Positions 48,976-61,423 of a stretch of DNA of 64,000 nt are shown here, in pieces. Source of the stretch: Carallia brachiata (lineage: Eukaryota; Streptophyta; Magnoliopsida; Malpighiales; Rhizophoraceae); assembly GCA_021464245.1 (NCBI GenBank), contig JADCRB010000069.1:3734395-3798394 (forward strand), read 5' to 3'. Both the position numbers and the translations under genes were made by a program. Every line of letters begins with the position of its first letter. The stretch's first letter is position 1. The notes under the pieces are model-generated. The model saw nothing but the letters and a program-made list of their open reading frames with translations. It was not told the DNA's origin and made no database searches.

Positions 48976-49139
48976 CGGCATTAATTGTCCAGTCTGTTTG
49001 TCTGTCTTAAACGGGGCTTTCTTCATATGTTAGAAATAAATATAAATAAACCGTTGATTTTCTCTCTGTTTCTATTTCTCAGTCAATTCAAGAAATCAAA
49101 GTCCCCGCGTTCTCTCTGTTTCTTCATCTGGTAAACTTG

Positions 49140-49560
49140 CTCTGTTCTGGCTATTCACAAACACCCTTCTTTTTTTCTTGGCCTTCTTCTTCTTCTTCTT
49201 CTTCTTCTTCTTCTCTGTCTCGTTCTCCTTCTCGTTCTTCTTCTTCTGGGTTTTTTCTTCTTCTTTTTCTGGTTTTTCTTCTTCTGGTTTTCTTCTTTTT
49301 CTTCTTCTGGGTTTTCTTCTTCTGATTCTTCTTCGTCTTCCTCTGGGTTTCTTCTACTTTTTCTTCTGGGTCTTCTTTGTCTTCTTCCTCTGGCTTTTCT
49401 GCTTCTTCTCCTTCGAACTTCAAGAAAAAAGAAAAATTGGGTTTGAGGTTCAGAAATTGGGATTTCAAACTTAAAAGGACCCAAAGAGGAGCTCGGGATT
49501 TATTCTGCCCAAGCTTCTCTCTTTTCTTTCTCTATAATTTGGTTTTTTTTTTTATTTATT
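49140..49560 (+). repeat. TTC-rich leader of unit 4
   Basis: Long TTC/TTTCTTC tract (49160-49415) and conserved tail 49418-49490. The longest low-complexity leader of the five. Confidence 0.6.
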
Positions 49561-52500
49561 AAAGGGTTTTTTTCTTTAATCTCCATCTTTTTCTTGGTAT
49601 TTTCTGGTTTCTTTTTTCCTTGGTGTGGATTAATATGCGTGGCTTTACCATTTTAGTTGGATATTTTTCCACAAAAAGTTTGTTGATTTTTCTATCTATA
49701 AAGTCCCATGATAAACCATGAGATCTTTAATTAATTGGTGATCACTGTTACGCGTAATGTGTTTTTAGCTTATAAAAAATTTGAACTTTTCTTTTTTGTT
49801 GTCAAAAAATATAAATAAAGACATGTCTGTTTTCTTTCCTTTTCATAGGAGGAAATTATAGTTTTTACTGCAGCAAACTAGTTTCTCACAAATATTATTT
49901 TTTATGATAACTCTTGTCTGTGTGTTTGCATTGCAAATCATTAGTCATGAAGGATCAGAGTGGAGTGAGTCTACTATCTTCCCTGGAAGACACGGGTAGA
50001 ATTTTAGTACCATTTTTTCAGCTACTGAGGTGATCAATTTAATATAAAAATCGTCCAATCTATGTGGCTTTTATTCAGTCAATTATTAATGTTCTTCGTT
50101 TTATATTGCAGGTCCATGTGCATCCTCTAACTAGGACAACGAATTATCCAGAGTGCGGCATTTTAAAGTTCGGTAGTTGTCCATGTTTAAAGTTTCCCTT
50201 TTTGCACGACCAAGCTTGGTCAGATTATAAAAGGGAATTTCATCCCTAAGATTTAACTGAAGTGGTGTTTTTTTGCATGTGGACATGACTTAAAAGCTGA
50301 AGGCTGTAAAAGGAAAGGATAATTCCTTGGGATTTCTAACATTTTGCCACTGAAGGCTGTAGAATGGCAAGGATAAATTGTTGCATGACCAATCAATGTT
50401 TTCTCTGCAGACAATAATATGTATGAAATGCCAATATCCTTTGTTTCTAACACAACCTTCAAACATGCATGTCAAATTTCTTCAATAACATATCTTTCAT
50501 GCAAACTGTTTCCCTTTGAAATGTTTACATCATCCTGCACCCATCATTTTTCAGGCCTTCCACTTTTATTTTTTCTTTTTGGCTTTTTTTCTTTTTTTCT
50601 TTTCTGTTGTAGTTTGATTCAATTGGTTACTTTTGCAAGTGAACTTTTTAGAGCAATCACATTTATTGAAAGTTTTGCGCAGTTATGCTCCTATGGTTGT
50701 AGGCTACACACTATTTCTGCTTGAGGCTTGGCTTCAAGGCATTGTGTCTCAGAAGTTTTTATTCTTTTGTTAACTGATGTTCTATAAAATTTTGTTCTCT
50801 TTGATTCATGATTTATAGGAAAATCCAACTTTATAACGAAGGTGAAACACCTTTTCCCCTCTCAACATCTTATTTGAGTGCAGGGGGATTTCTTGGGGTC
50901 TGTCAACTTAAGGTGACAACCTTTGCTTTGGCATTGTTGTTTTTCGTCATGGCATATCGAATTGGGAAACGTTCTTGAGAAGGAGTATCCAACTAATCCA
51001 ACTAAGGCTAATCTATACCGTTAAGCTCAAAATCAGAACTCTTTCAATATGCTTCCATGAGCTTATCTTTTGCTTATGTAGTTCTCATGGAGGGATGATG
51101 ACTCGTTCAAGAGCAAAATTGGGTCCTAGATGTGGAATGTGGGTGGCCCTTCTCTTAAAGGTACTCTAATACAATTGTTTTATATATGTATTGTCTGAAA
51201 AGAAAATATCTGAATTTTTGTTAATCAAGTAAAAACCTGTATGGGAATATTGGTGGAAGGCTGTCCTCTGAATGCTTGAAGTGTACTAGTTGATGTAATC
51301 GATATGCAAGAGCAAAAATGCTGGTTGGGTTGGGTTGGTTATCATTTTAGTTATTCTTAAGTTTTTGCCTTGATGTCTTAGTTTCCGAGATGATAACTTT
51401 AATTTATGAACCAATTTCTGCAAGAGTGTGATCGTGAAGAAATTCAGGAAGAGGATGTAAAATCTGATAAAGATCTCTACATCATTTGGCTTGGCAAAAC
51501 CACATGACAGAATGGAGGCAATGGAAAAGGCATTTAATGAGGTCTGTTGAACGAAATTTAATTTCTTCTAATTTTCTGTTTTATCTTTTCTAACTGCTGC
51601 ATTATTATTTTGTTTTGTTATCTGTACTTTCCTTTCTCCACTTTGCCGCAATGGCACTAACCTAGCTTCCCTTGTTGTGAATTCAAGAACCAAGAATATT
51701 AAAGATGGTTAAGTGTCTGATCCAACAAATGGGGTGATTGCTTAACACTAATTTGACCTTCCAGTTATATATAGAAGGCCTAAAAATCTCCTGAAAATGT
51801 TTTTGGCAGATAATTTTACCAAGTCATCTTGCTGAATTTTTGGCAATGTCTTTCTAAGACAATGGACAGTTTTCACTATAATTTTTCTACTTAATGCTCT
51901 TTTATATAGCATCCTTGGTACCTTTTTCGGGAATTTCAGATTTGTTGGGGGTTTGTTTCATCTTGCTTCTTGTTTGCTCACACCCACTCCCTTTTTTTTT
52001 TTTTTGCTATTTTATGTCGTTTTTTCTCTCAAAAATCTTGTTTGCAACTCTCTCTCTCGCCCTCCTCCCTTTGCCATATTTAGCTCTTTTACACCAAGAA
52101 TCACCAATTGAGGAAGTGGGAGATCTGGCAGGGGTGGCTTTTCTTTCTTGAAATCTGTGTTAGTATAATCCAGTATAGATCGAAGATTTGGAAGGAATGA
52201 TGTATAGAGGTTCAGTTGCTTTGCAGAAAATGAATAATTTTTGGATTTGGGATTCTCTGCTCCTTGTTTATTGTGGAAATGATTTTTCTTTTTTTCAATC
52301 TCTTGAACGGATAGGTAGAGGAATCTGACCTTTTTCAAGCTGGTGTTACTTCCCACACATGTTTCCACAGAGTGGTGACTGGTGTGGTTGGATAGTTTCT
52401 TTTTCCTGTATTTCATTTCAGTAATGCAGATATGAAACATTATGTGCTTGTTTGTCCTTGCCCCAAGAAGTTAGAGCTTCCCCCTAGAGGTAAATTTTTG

Positions 52501-53581
52501 GGTCCAATCATCTTGTATTGCGGACTTTAGTCTGCATTTGTTCTTACATATTATTAGAAGATTTTGTTTTGATCTCACATGTTATTCCACTGTTTTTACT
52601 GAAAGATGCTCATTTGGATCTTCTCACGTAGTTTTTTGCAGACAAGAAAGGCCATATTAAGCAGCTTCTCTATTAGGCCAATGGCATGAAACTAAGGTTT
52701 CTCATATTAAATCTTTACTAACTTTTCTCACCGTTTGCGGGCTTTTGGGCTTAACTTGTGTCAATGCATGGAACCTTATAGAGCAATTGGGCATTGAAAC
52801 ACATTGGACCTGTTCTTTTTCAGCTATTCTTTCTTTTTTCTTCGTTATTTCAAGTTGATCCGATAATTAATCGGACAGGACAACTTCTACTTCAATCCTC
52901 TCCATTAATTTTTTCTCAAGGTTAATTTTCCACTTTGTGGCTCTAATTTGTGTTAGCCTTGGAAGATTGATTTTTCATGGTAAATTGGTGGCATTATGGG
53001 TTTTGGCTGAAATATGCAGCAAGTTTCTCTGCTCGGACATCTCAGCAGCTTAAACAGCTTTCTACACCTAGCATAAAGGGCAGAATATTCTATGCTAGAT
53101 ATGCACGGAGATTGCTTTACATGAATGTGGAATACAATAAAGGGTGTTGACATGTTTCGCTTTCCAGGTATGCTTTCTTTGACTTTATCTGCTGCTGTTT
53201 CTGCTAGCATATAAGTAGCAATTGTGATGTTCCCAATTAGTGTTGACATACATTCAATAATCTGCAAATTAGTCAAAATGAACTGTGAACAACAGTAATG
53301 TTATTTGCAATCTGTACATAAGTTAGCTCTGAGTCATTTAGTATATTAGTGGCACAGGCATGTCCTGTATATACATTAACTCTGGGCCTAAATTACAGAA
53401 GCTAATGTTATTTTTCAATAATTTACACATTAGTCAAATATGAACTTTAAATAACAGTAATAATCCAAGTTTGTTCCTTAAATCTAACAATCATGATGTG
53501 ACAAGACATCATTACTTTGATGACTCACACTTGCTACTTGCCACATCATCAATAATAGCTGTTTGTTGAAGGTTTCACTGC

Positions 53582-53587
<6 letters not shown>

Positions 53588-53616
<29 letters not shown>
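53588..53616. repeat. (CT)n microsatellite
   Basis: CT run followed by a short CA run, at the position equivalent to 18456-18478 in unit 1. Confidence 0.9.
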
Positions 53617-53618
<2 letters not shown>

Positions 53619-54035
53619 GCACACACACTACCTCTCTGGGTAACCTGTATTATACGTTGGCTTTTCTCGTTCAAGTCCGCTGCATTTTTATAAACAAGGA
53701 TTAAAAGTTGAACTTCAAGGTTGTTCAGGGTCGGTTCTTGCAAAGTGATCAGGTATTTTTGTAAAAACTGTTTGTAAACTTAGGTTGATTTGGTCAACTA
53801 AATTGATCAGCATTTCTTATTGAGGATTTCTTTTCTGCATAGAGATTGCTTTACATGAATGTGGAATACAATAGAGGGTGTTGATATGTTTGGCTTTCCA
53901 GGTATGCTTTCTTTTGACTTCATCTACTGTTGTTTCTGCTTGCATGTAAGTAGCAATTGTGATGTTCCCAATTTTCACTTTCCAGTTAAATCCTTAATTG
54001 GGAGGACAAAAATTCCTCATCCGGGGGGAGGATTT

Positions 54036-54055
54036 AGCCATATCGGCTATAAAAC
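54036..54055 (+). promoter_or_regulatory. Core promoter of unit 5, palindrome partly decayed
   Basis: AGCCATATCGGCT followed by TATAAAAC. Two substitutions in the palindrome relative to units 1, 3 and 4; TATA spacing unchanged. Confidence 0.5.
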
Positions 54056-54179
54056 CTGCATTGATTGTCTAATTGTATCTGTCTTAAATCATGCTGATCT
54101 TGTACTAGGAGGATTGTTAATATGAATAAGCCATGGTTTTTATTTCCCACTGTCCCCATCTTCCCTCTGTTTTCTAATC

Positions 54180-54610
54180 TAGTAAACCTTCTTTGCTCTG
54201 CTCTGTTTTCTCATCTAGTAAACCTTCTTTGCTCTGCTCTGTTTTTCACATACACTTTTTTTGTCTTGCTTTTCTTCTTCTTCTTCGTCTGGGCTTTCTT
54301 CTTCTTCCTCTCCTTCTCCTCCGCCTCTTCCTCGCCCTCCTTCTGGGTTTTCTTCATCTGCTCTGCTCTGCTCTGTTGATTCACATACCCTTCCTTTTCT
54401 CTTGCCTTTCAAGAAAAACGAAAAAATTGGGTTTGTGGTTCAGAAATTGGGATTTCAAACTTAAAAGACCCAAAGGAAGAAAAAGGAAATAATTGGGTTT
54501 AAGGTTTAGAAATTGGGGTTTGAAACTTAAAAGACCCAAAGGGAGGAGCTTGACTATTTCTTCCAGCCAAGGTTCTCTCTTTTTTCTTACTTTCATTTTT
54601 TTTTTAATTA
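54180..54610 (+). repeat. Leader of unit 5 with tandemly duplicated tail
   Basis: 'aaaccttctttgctctgctctg' is duplicated at 54184 and 54222, and the tail segment ('attgggttt' to 'gacccaaagg') is duplicated at about 54425-54475 and 54490-54545. This shows ongoing tandem slippage or unequal exchange in the leader. Confidence 0.7.
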
Positions 54611-56398
54611 TTAGTGGTCTTTATCTTCCTATTTTCTGCTTTTTATTTTGTTTTTACTCTTTCTTAATGTCTGGGTCTGTTATAATTTTTTTTTTTCAAG
54701 AACTGATAACATTTTGATATTAAAAGAGTCAGATGTGCTGTATAATTTAGGAGCTTAGGCATTGAAACATGCGGCATTACAATTTTACTTACATTTCTTC
54801 CATAAAAAGTTTGTTGATCACATGATAAATCATGAATTTTTGTTTTCTAACTAAATATTTTACCGTTTCTTTTTTTTTTTTTCAAGTGTATAAATACGCA
54901 TGTCTGTTTTCTTTCCTTTTCATAAGAGGAAATTTTTAGTTTTTCTTGCATCAAGCCATCTTAGTTTGGTGCTAATTACTGTGAATCTTTTTTGACACCC
55001 CATTATCATTGATTGACACTCAATACACAAGCATGTTTGATGAGTTGGTGAACTTTTTTTATTTTGGTCTAACTGGTACTTAGTAACAAGTTGAATGAAA
55101 TATAGTAGTGTCCCACTATCTGATTGGGTTATCTTCACCAAGTCAAAATTGATAGTATTCCTTTGGTTGTGTAGATTTTCAAAACTTCAATTTAGTTTTG
55201 ATTGTAGGATTGTTGCTGCTGCTTCTTGTTTCTTGTGGAAAAATTAATCTTTTTGCATTTCTAATCTCTTGAGTTGATGAATATGTTGGTATCGCCCAAC
55301 AAAACGGAAGGGTGCGAGCTTTGTCAAGCTGGTGTTAGGTCCTATACATGTTTCCACTGAACAGAGAGAGGTCAAACTGTTTTTTTTTCTTGTATTTCAC
55401 AATCAATAAGAAAAAATGTGAAACTATGTTCAGGTTAGTCCACCTTGTCTAATGGCATTAGAGCTTTCCATCGTTTTTTTTTTTTTTTTTTCTAGTCCTT
55501 TCATATGTTGCTTAGATCCTCTTGCATCTTGTTTGATCACACCAATTTCTTTCTTTTTTTTTTTCGCTATTTTATGTCAATTTTTCTCAATCTTCTTTGC
55601 AATTCTCTCTCTCTCCCTCTCTCTCTCTCTCTCTCCCTCCCCCTCGGCCATATTTAGATCTTTTATACCAAGAATCACGAATTGAGGAAGTGGGAGATTT
55701 GGGAGGGTGGCTTTTCTTTCTTGCCGTCTGTAATTCATGGAGGATTTGGAAGGAATAATGTCTAGAGGTACAGTTGCTTTGCAGAGAATGGATAATTTTT
55801 GGATTTAGAATTCTCTGCTCCTTGTTTATTGTGGAAAATTATTTTTTTTCCAATGTCTAGTCTCTTGAGCCGATAGGTACAAGGATGTGAACCTTTTCAA
55901 GCTGGTGTTACTTCCCACACTTGTTTTCAGCTTGTCTTTCCTTGTTACTTTGTTTTTTCTAGTTCTTTGTTTTTTCTTTGTTACTTTGTTTGTCACATTG
56001 GAACGAGGCCTGGGGCTACCCAATCCATGCAACTACGTAACGTGTTGTACTTTTATTATTTAGAATTTGTAGAAATTAGTGCGGGGTCAAAGGAAAGGGT
56101 GTTGTTCTTCTTTGGATTTGAAAAATTGTTTCTTGGTGGATGAGTTGAACAAAGTACAATAGAATTTTGGTAACAGTTTGCATATTTAATTTTCTTTTTT
56201 ATTTTAATTTTTTTTCCTTATTCCTAATATGTTGTTGTGTGTGATAATCCCAATAGTTCACTGATTCACTCTTGTTCTTTGTGTTTCCGGTTCTTCTTGA
56301 ACAACTACAAACATGGTGGCATGGCTGTTGGTGCTGTCCGGATCAGTTCAGGCCAATAATTGTTTCACATCATCAACTATGATAAAGTAAGTCCTATG

Positions 56399-57334
56399 TA
56401 GGGCTGCAAATGAGCCGAGCTGAGCCGAGCTTGGCCAGGCTCGAGCTCGGCTCGTTAAGGAGTTCTTCAGGCTCGAGCTCGGCTCGAGCTCGGTTCGAGC
56501 TTTGTAGGTGGAGGCTCGAGCTCGGCTCGTCAGAATATTACTGAAGCTCGGGCTCGGCTCGAGCTCGGCTCGATTTGTATTTTTTTTTTTTAATTTAAGC
56601 TTTATATATATATATATATATGTTTTTTCCATTTGATTTATTTTATTTATTTGTTTATAATGTTATTTCTACTTTATATAAAAATAGAAAATTTATATAA
56701 AATAAAAAAATAAAAAAATAAAAAAATCAAAATTACTTTTTTTATATAATTTTATATAAAAAAGGAAATATATATGTAAAAATGGATATGTGGATAAAAG
56801 CCAATTATTCATTCATTGCTATTTGATTGATTGAATTCCTAATTGTATAACTAGCCACATTATGATCATCAATCAATTTACTTAATTGTATTTAAATTTT
56901 CTCTAATTTAAAAAATTTATATTATTTTGCAAAGAAAAATAAATATGCAAGTTTATTTTAATAAAAAAAATTCAAATAAAAAAAGAGACAGGAGGAAATA
57001 ATGGAGGTTGAGAGCATTTGAAAATAAATAAAAAATTAATCTTAATTTTATTAGTATTTATATTAAAAGTTAAATGATACAATTAAGTATTAAATTATTA
57101 AATGAGCCTACACATGATCATATTAAACGAGCTCTTAATGATACATTTATCGAACTGTTCACGAGCCTGTACCGAGCCGAGCCTGCTATTGTTCAGGCTC
57201 GGCTCGTTTATTAAACGAGCTTTGATTTTAGGCTCGTGTATCGCTCATTTAGTAAATAAACGAGCCCGAGCCGAGCCTTTACCGAGCCGAGCCACCGAGC
57301 TTTTAACGAACGTATCGGCTCGTTTGTAGCCCTA
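56399..57334. mobile_element. Non-autonomous hAT element with 8-bp target duplication
   Basis: Terminal inverted repeats begin TAGGGCTGCAAATGAGCC and end GGCTCGTTTGTAGCCCTA. A perfect 8-bp direct repeat GTCCTATG flanks it (56391-56398 and 57335-57342), the hAT hallmark. Subterminal regions (56410-56575 and 57160-57320) are packed with GAGCTCGGCTCG-type repeats in both orientations, likely transposase-binding motifs. The 500-bp centre is AT-rich and noncoding. Boundaries are exact. Confidence 0.93.
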
Positions 57335-57342
57335 GTCCTATG

Positions 57343-57837
57343 CTCCTAGCATTTTCTTTTCTTTCCTTTTTTTTTTTTTTTGGGTTAAATTGGAAGGCAA
57401 AATCCTAGAAGTAGTACATCTAAGTGCTAGCTAGTCATCAAACGTGGCCATTGGACACCAAACATGTCCTGTTTCAACAAAGTTAATATAAATGGAAGGC
57501 AGATACGCCTTAATTACAAGATTACTGGCACCCTGGATCATGTCCCGTTGAAAAAGTCGGGCCAGCCGCCTTCAAATTTTTTGAAAAAGGCCCAATTAAT
57601 TGTTAGACCCCACAGTCCATTTTCATTCAATCACTTGATCCAAAATGCTAAGTTGAAGGGTTTTTTTTTTCACCTCTTTTCTGAGGCAGTGGATGCCAAG
57701 TTGTCCTTGTGTTTTTCCATAAAATGCGTGAAAATGAAGTTGAAGTTATATGTAGATTCACAGATGGGAGGAATTCATGTCAATCAAACCAAAAATTTTT
57801 ACAGTAGGACGTGTAAATTGAACCGGTGAATGGTTTT
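57343..57837. other. Intergenic, no feature recognised
   Basis: Between the hAT element and the left border of the duplicated NPF flank. The open frame at 57464-57829 has no family similarity or splice context; I do not call it. Confidence 0.4.
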
Positions 57838-58177
57838 ACGGAAATTTTAAGTTTTCTAAGAAGATAGTCGAAAAAATATCGAGAGATTAAGTCGTGATTT
57901 GATTTAAACTGCTATTAGCTGCAATAACATTGCCCTGCAAACTAAAGTTACTTATTTTTTGATGGGTTTACTTGGTAGGGGCTTGCTTCTTCAAGTGGAG
58001 GATTTCCTTTTCAGGTATTTTTCTCCAATATCCCACTAAAATAGCAATGCTTTCCTTGTGCATTATGCCAAGTAAATAATAGAAGCTCTCCACTATGACC
58101 ACTAGAACTTTGTCTTGTACAGTAGGACGTGTTCACTGATTACTCACCAAATAAACTGTGCTTAAGCTAATATGGAA

Positions 58178-58404
58178 AGGGCACAGTTTAAGCAACCAAG
58201 ATTTTTTTCTCTAGAGAGTATCCTGATAGTAACAAATTTGTAATTTTTTGTAACAATAGTCATATTTTACGTAATAAGAAAATGAAGTGATAAAATTTTT
58301 GTTACTTAAAATTTAAAACTTGTTACTTAAAATTGAAAGATTGTTACTGTTGGGACACTTTTTGATCTAAAAAATCATCCGGCAGCCAACTTTTTTCCAT
58401 ATGG
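58178..58404. mobile_element. Insertion of about 230 bp absent from the paralogous flank
   Basis: The first copy reads through 'taatatggaaaaagggaaat' (25210-25230); the second has the same ends separated by about 230 bp, with ATATGG repeated at both edges (58169-58174 and 58399-58404). I see no terminal inverted repeat and cannot classify it. Confidence 0.5.
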
Positions 58405-60312
58405 TTAAAGGGAAATTAAAAGAGCCCAAGCTTTCCAATATGAGAGTTGGTGACTTGGTGACTTGGTGGGTTTGCTGATAACGAACGAACACATAATTGT
58501 CTTGATGTTCTAACCCCCAGTAACAGTTGTTTTGTTGGATTTCCGGTGGTTTGGATTAAGACCATAGAGGGTTATGGAGACCGTATAATGTGATGGATCG
58601 TTACAAATATGAGAGGAATGAAAGTTATTCTTAATACTTAAAACAAATTAAATAATATGAGAAATAACATTGCAAAAAAATCTAATTCTAAACATTGAGG
58701 TGTGTTGCAACTTAAATTCTCAACTTTTAGGGTTGTTGCCATTCAAGAAATTTGAAATTAGTTAAAAATAATTATTTTTCATTTTGTTGGATACATAATA
58801 AATTTTTTCTTTTCACGATATGTGCTATGACTTCTCGCTTCATTTAAGTTGTACCATAATATCAAATCACGAACAAAGAAAGGCATGAAGTCTGAAAACA
58901 TAAAATATTAAATTTCAAAATATTACTTCTCAAATGTAATGTCTGAAACATTAAATTTTAATTTTAATTATTATTTAAAAATCATGACTCATGAGAATTA
59001 ATTAATTATTTCTATGTATTTATTACTTAACGGACCCCGGCCCCCAAAAAATGCATAAGGTATCATATAATTGGGGGGACCGCATTTTGGGCCTCTTGAT
59101 CCTGAAAACACTACGGCCGAACTATCGAGGCCAAGTGGGCCGAAAAAAAGTGATGTGAGTGATTCTTATTATTGTTGTTCCAGCAGATCAAGATGGTGTG
59201 TAACGGTAGGACCCAAAAAAAAAGAAGCTTCTACAACACGATCTAAGCGGCATTTCTTGGCCTAGGTGGTCTAGAGTTCTTGCAACTCCTTAAGCAGGTG
59301 TCTCACCTTCCATGTAAACCAAAAAAAAGATGGTGTGTAACGGTAGGAAAAAAAAAAAAAAAGAAAGAAAACATATGGATCAAAAAAAAAAAAAAAAAAC
59401 ATCACGTGTGCCTAGTTGCATTTGAATTTGAAATAATTAAAAAAAATAAAAATAAGATTTTGGACCCGAAAATAAAATAAAAAATCAAGGAAAAGAAGAT
59501 TTTGATAGATACCCTCATTAATGCAATTAGATTTTTTTTAGAAACAATTAGATCATTGATTAGTGACCACTGGCACTGGTGGAATTGGCGCTCTTTTTAT
59601 TTTAACCCCAATTGCAGAGGTCACATGGTTAGTTTATCTAGTAAGTGCCTAGTTTACCCCAATTATACCGTCACATAATAAAGATAATAAATGTTCTCTT
59701 TTTTTTAGTAATATTATATGATTTCAAATAAATTGTAAAATTAAAAGTTAATCTATTATTTATTTTTTTAAGAATTTAATTATCTAACAACTCATATTAT
59801 CTTATTAGTGTTTTAAAATTATCCCAATATTTTTCCTTTTTTAATTCATCAAGATACTTTTTTTCTCATGTTCAAAAAAAATTTAAGAATACTCCTCAAA
59901 CACTTATCATCCTTCTCTAAAGACTTTTTTTTTTCTCATATCTCTAACATAATTAATTAGAACATTATATTACATATTGCGGTCTCTAAATCTTGTGTTC
60001 AAATTTTAATAATTTTATTCTCGTTTTTTAATTTTTCTAACTTCTCTGGTAACAAAAAGAATTATCTTTATTTTTATTTTTGGTAAATACGCGTGCCTTC
60101 TTCTCCCTAGAGATTTAAAAAAAAAAAAATCAAAAGGAGGGATAAACCGCAGTTAAGAAAAAACCATTTTCGGTAGACCAACTCCCACAATATCCAATGT
60201 CTACATCCTCCACGCTAGCCTCCTTGCGCACCACTTTTAAGAAATTATTGGGTCGTACAGAGCAAGAAAATAATGTCAGCATGCATTGGAAAGCTTTAAT
60301 TAATTAGAAAAA

Positions 60313-61423
60313 GGCATAAAAATTAATTTTATCTAAATTTTTTACTGATTTATTAATTTTTATTTATTACGTTTTTTTTTTGTATAAAAATTAGTTAATT
60401 AGGTTATTTTCGTTATAATAATTTTATTCAATCATTACTTTAACTGTTAAATTGGTTAATGTGATGATTAACAGAGTCCAACTTCTCTCACATTAAATGT
60501 CACATCATCAAATAATGATGACGTGATATAAAAATTAATTTTATCTAAAATTTATGACAGTTTGTTGATTTTATCCATAATGTTATTTTTTTTATGAAAA
60601 TCGGTATAAAAAGTTTTCTCTTTTGCACAATTATATTCAACCGTTAATTTTTTCGTCAATTATGCTGATCTGGCAACTGACAAAGCACCACGTCAACAAA
60701 GTTGTGTCTAGTCAACTGTCACGTCATCTCAAGTTGATGATATGACATTTTTTATTTTTCAAAAATCTAAAAAAAGAATTTCAAAATATGTTTATATTTA
60801 ATTAAAAATGAACTTAATTTAATTTTCTAACAAAAAAATTACTCGGTTTAATGAAAAGTTTAAAATAAAAATGGTTTCTGTTTGAAGAGTTTTTGGATTT
60901 GAAAGATTTTGATTTTATTAGATAAAATTAACTTTAGAAGAGTTTTCGATTTGAAAGATTTCAATTTTATTAGGTAAAATTGATTTTAGGTTGGGTTCCT
61001 TTTTTAACTTTTCATCAAACTGAATTTTTTTTGTTAGAAAATTAAATTGAGTTTAGTTTTAATTAAATATCAACATATTTTAAAAATCCCTTTTTAGATT
61101 GTGCGATAAAGAAAACGTTTTGTATCGGTTTTTACAAAAAAAAAAAATTGTGAGTAAAAGTCAATAAACTACTATAAATTTTGGATAAAATTAACTTTTA
61201 TACCATGTTATCATTATTTAATGACATGACATCTAGTGAGAGAGAAATTGGCTGACGTGACACTCTGTTAATTACCACGTTAGCCAACTTAACGGTTAAA
61301 GTAATAGTTGGGTAAAATTATTATAACGGAGATAATGTAGTATATCGATTTTCGCACAAAAAAATTTAATGAGTAAAAATTAACAAATCGATAAAAGTTT
61401 TATGTAGAATTGACCTTTATGCC
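60313..61423. mobile_element. Foldback / long-TIR DNA element, 1.1 kb
   Basis: The left end GGCATAAAAATTAATTTTAT and the inverted right end GGCATAAAGGTCAATTCTAC start an inverted repeat that stays alignable for roughly 300 bp or more. Shared landmarks: 'cgttataataattttac/t', 'actttaac.gttaa.ttgg', 'attaacagagt', 'aaataatgat'. The centre carries a tandem 'gagttttygatttgaaagattt' repeat (60878-60985). It is absent from the paralogous flank near 26990, so it inserted after the duplication. A poly-A context at both edges hides the target duplication. No transposase. Confidence 0.8.

Larger units (their letters stand above)
48655..53990 (+). repeat. Unit 4 of the repeated block, no ATPase exons
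   Basis: Promoter 48956, leader 49140-49560, then a jump at about 49930-49985 to the counterpart of 15040 in unit 1; collinear from there through 51700 (middle block) and 51870-53840 (right block). It ends at the acceptor region that in unit 1 precedes the first ATPase exon ('cagcatttcttattgaggatt', 53808), followed by a repeat of 'atgctttcttttgacttcatctactg' at 53905, and then the next promoter. The exon-like island at 51420-51540 reads EEIQEEDVKSDKDLYIIWLG. Confidence 0.75.
53991..56340 (+). repeat. Unit 5 of the repeated block, truncated
   Basis: Promoter 54036, leader 54180-54610, then sequences matching 9700-10200 (54950-55460) joined to the counterpart of 16900-17330 (55490-55930) including its (CT)n run. 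It ends in sequence not seen in the other units, and a hAT element follows. No ATPase exon is present. Confidence 0.65.

Noticed and set aside
56348..57329. Open frames rich in RAR/ELEPS motifs within 56399-57334
   Set aside because: Artefacts of the GAGCTCGGCTCG subterminal repeats of the hAT element.
57464..57829. 121-residue plus-strand frame
   Set aside because: No recognisable domain, no promoter or splice context, and unremarkable composition for chance.
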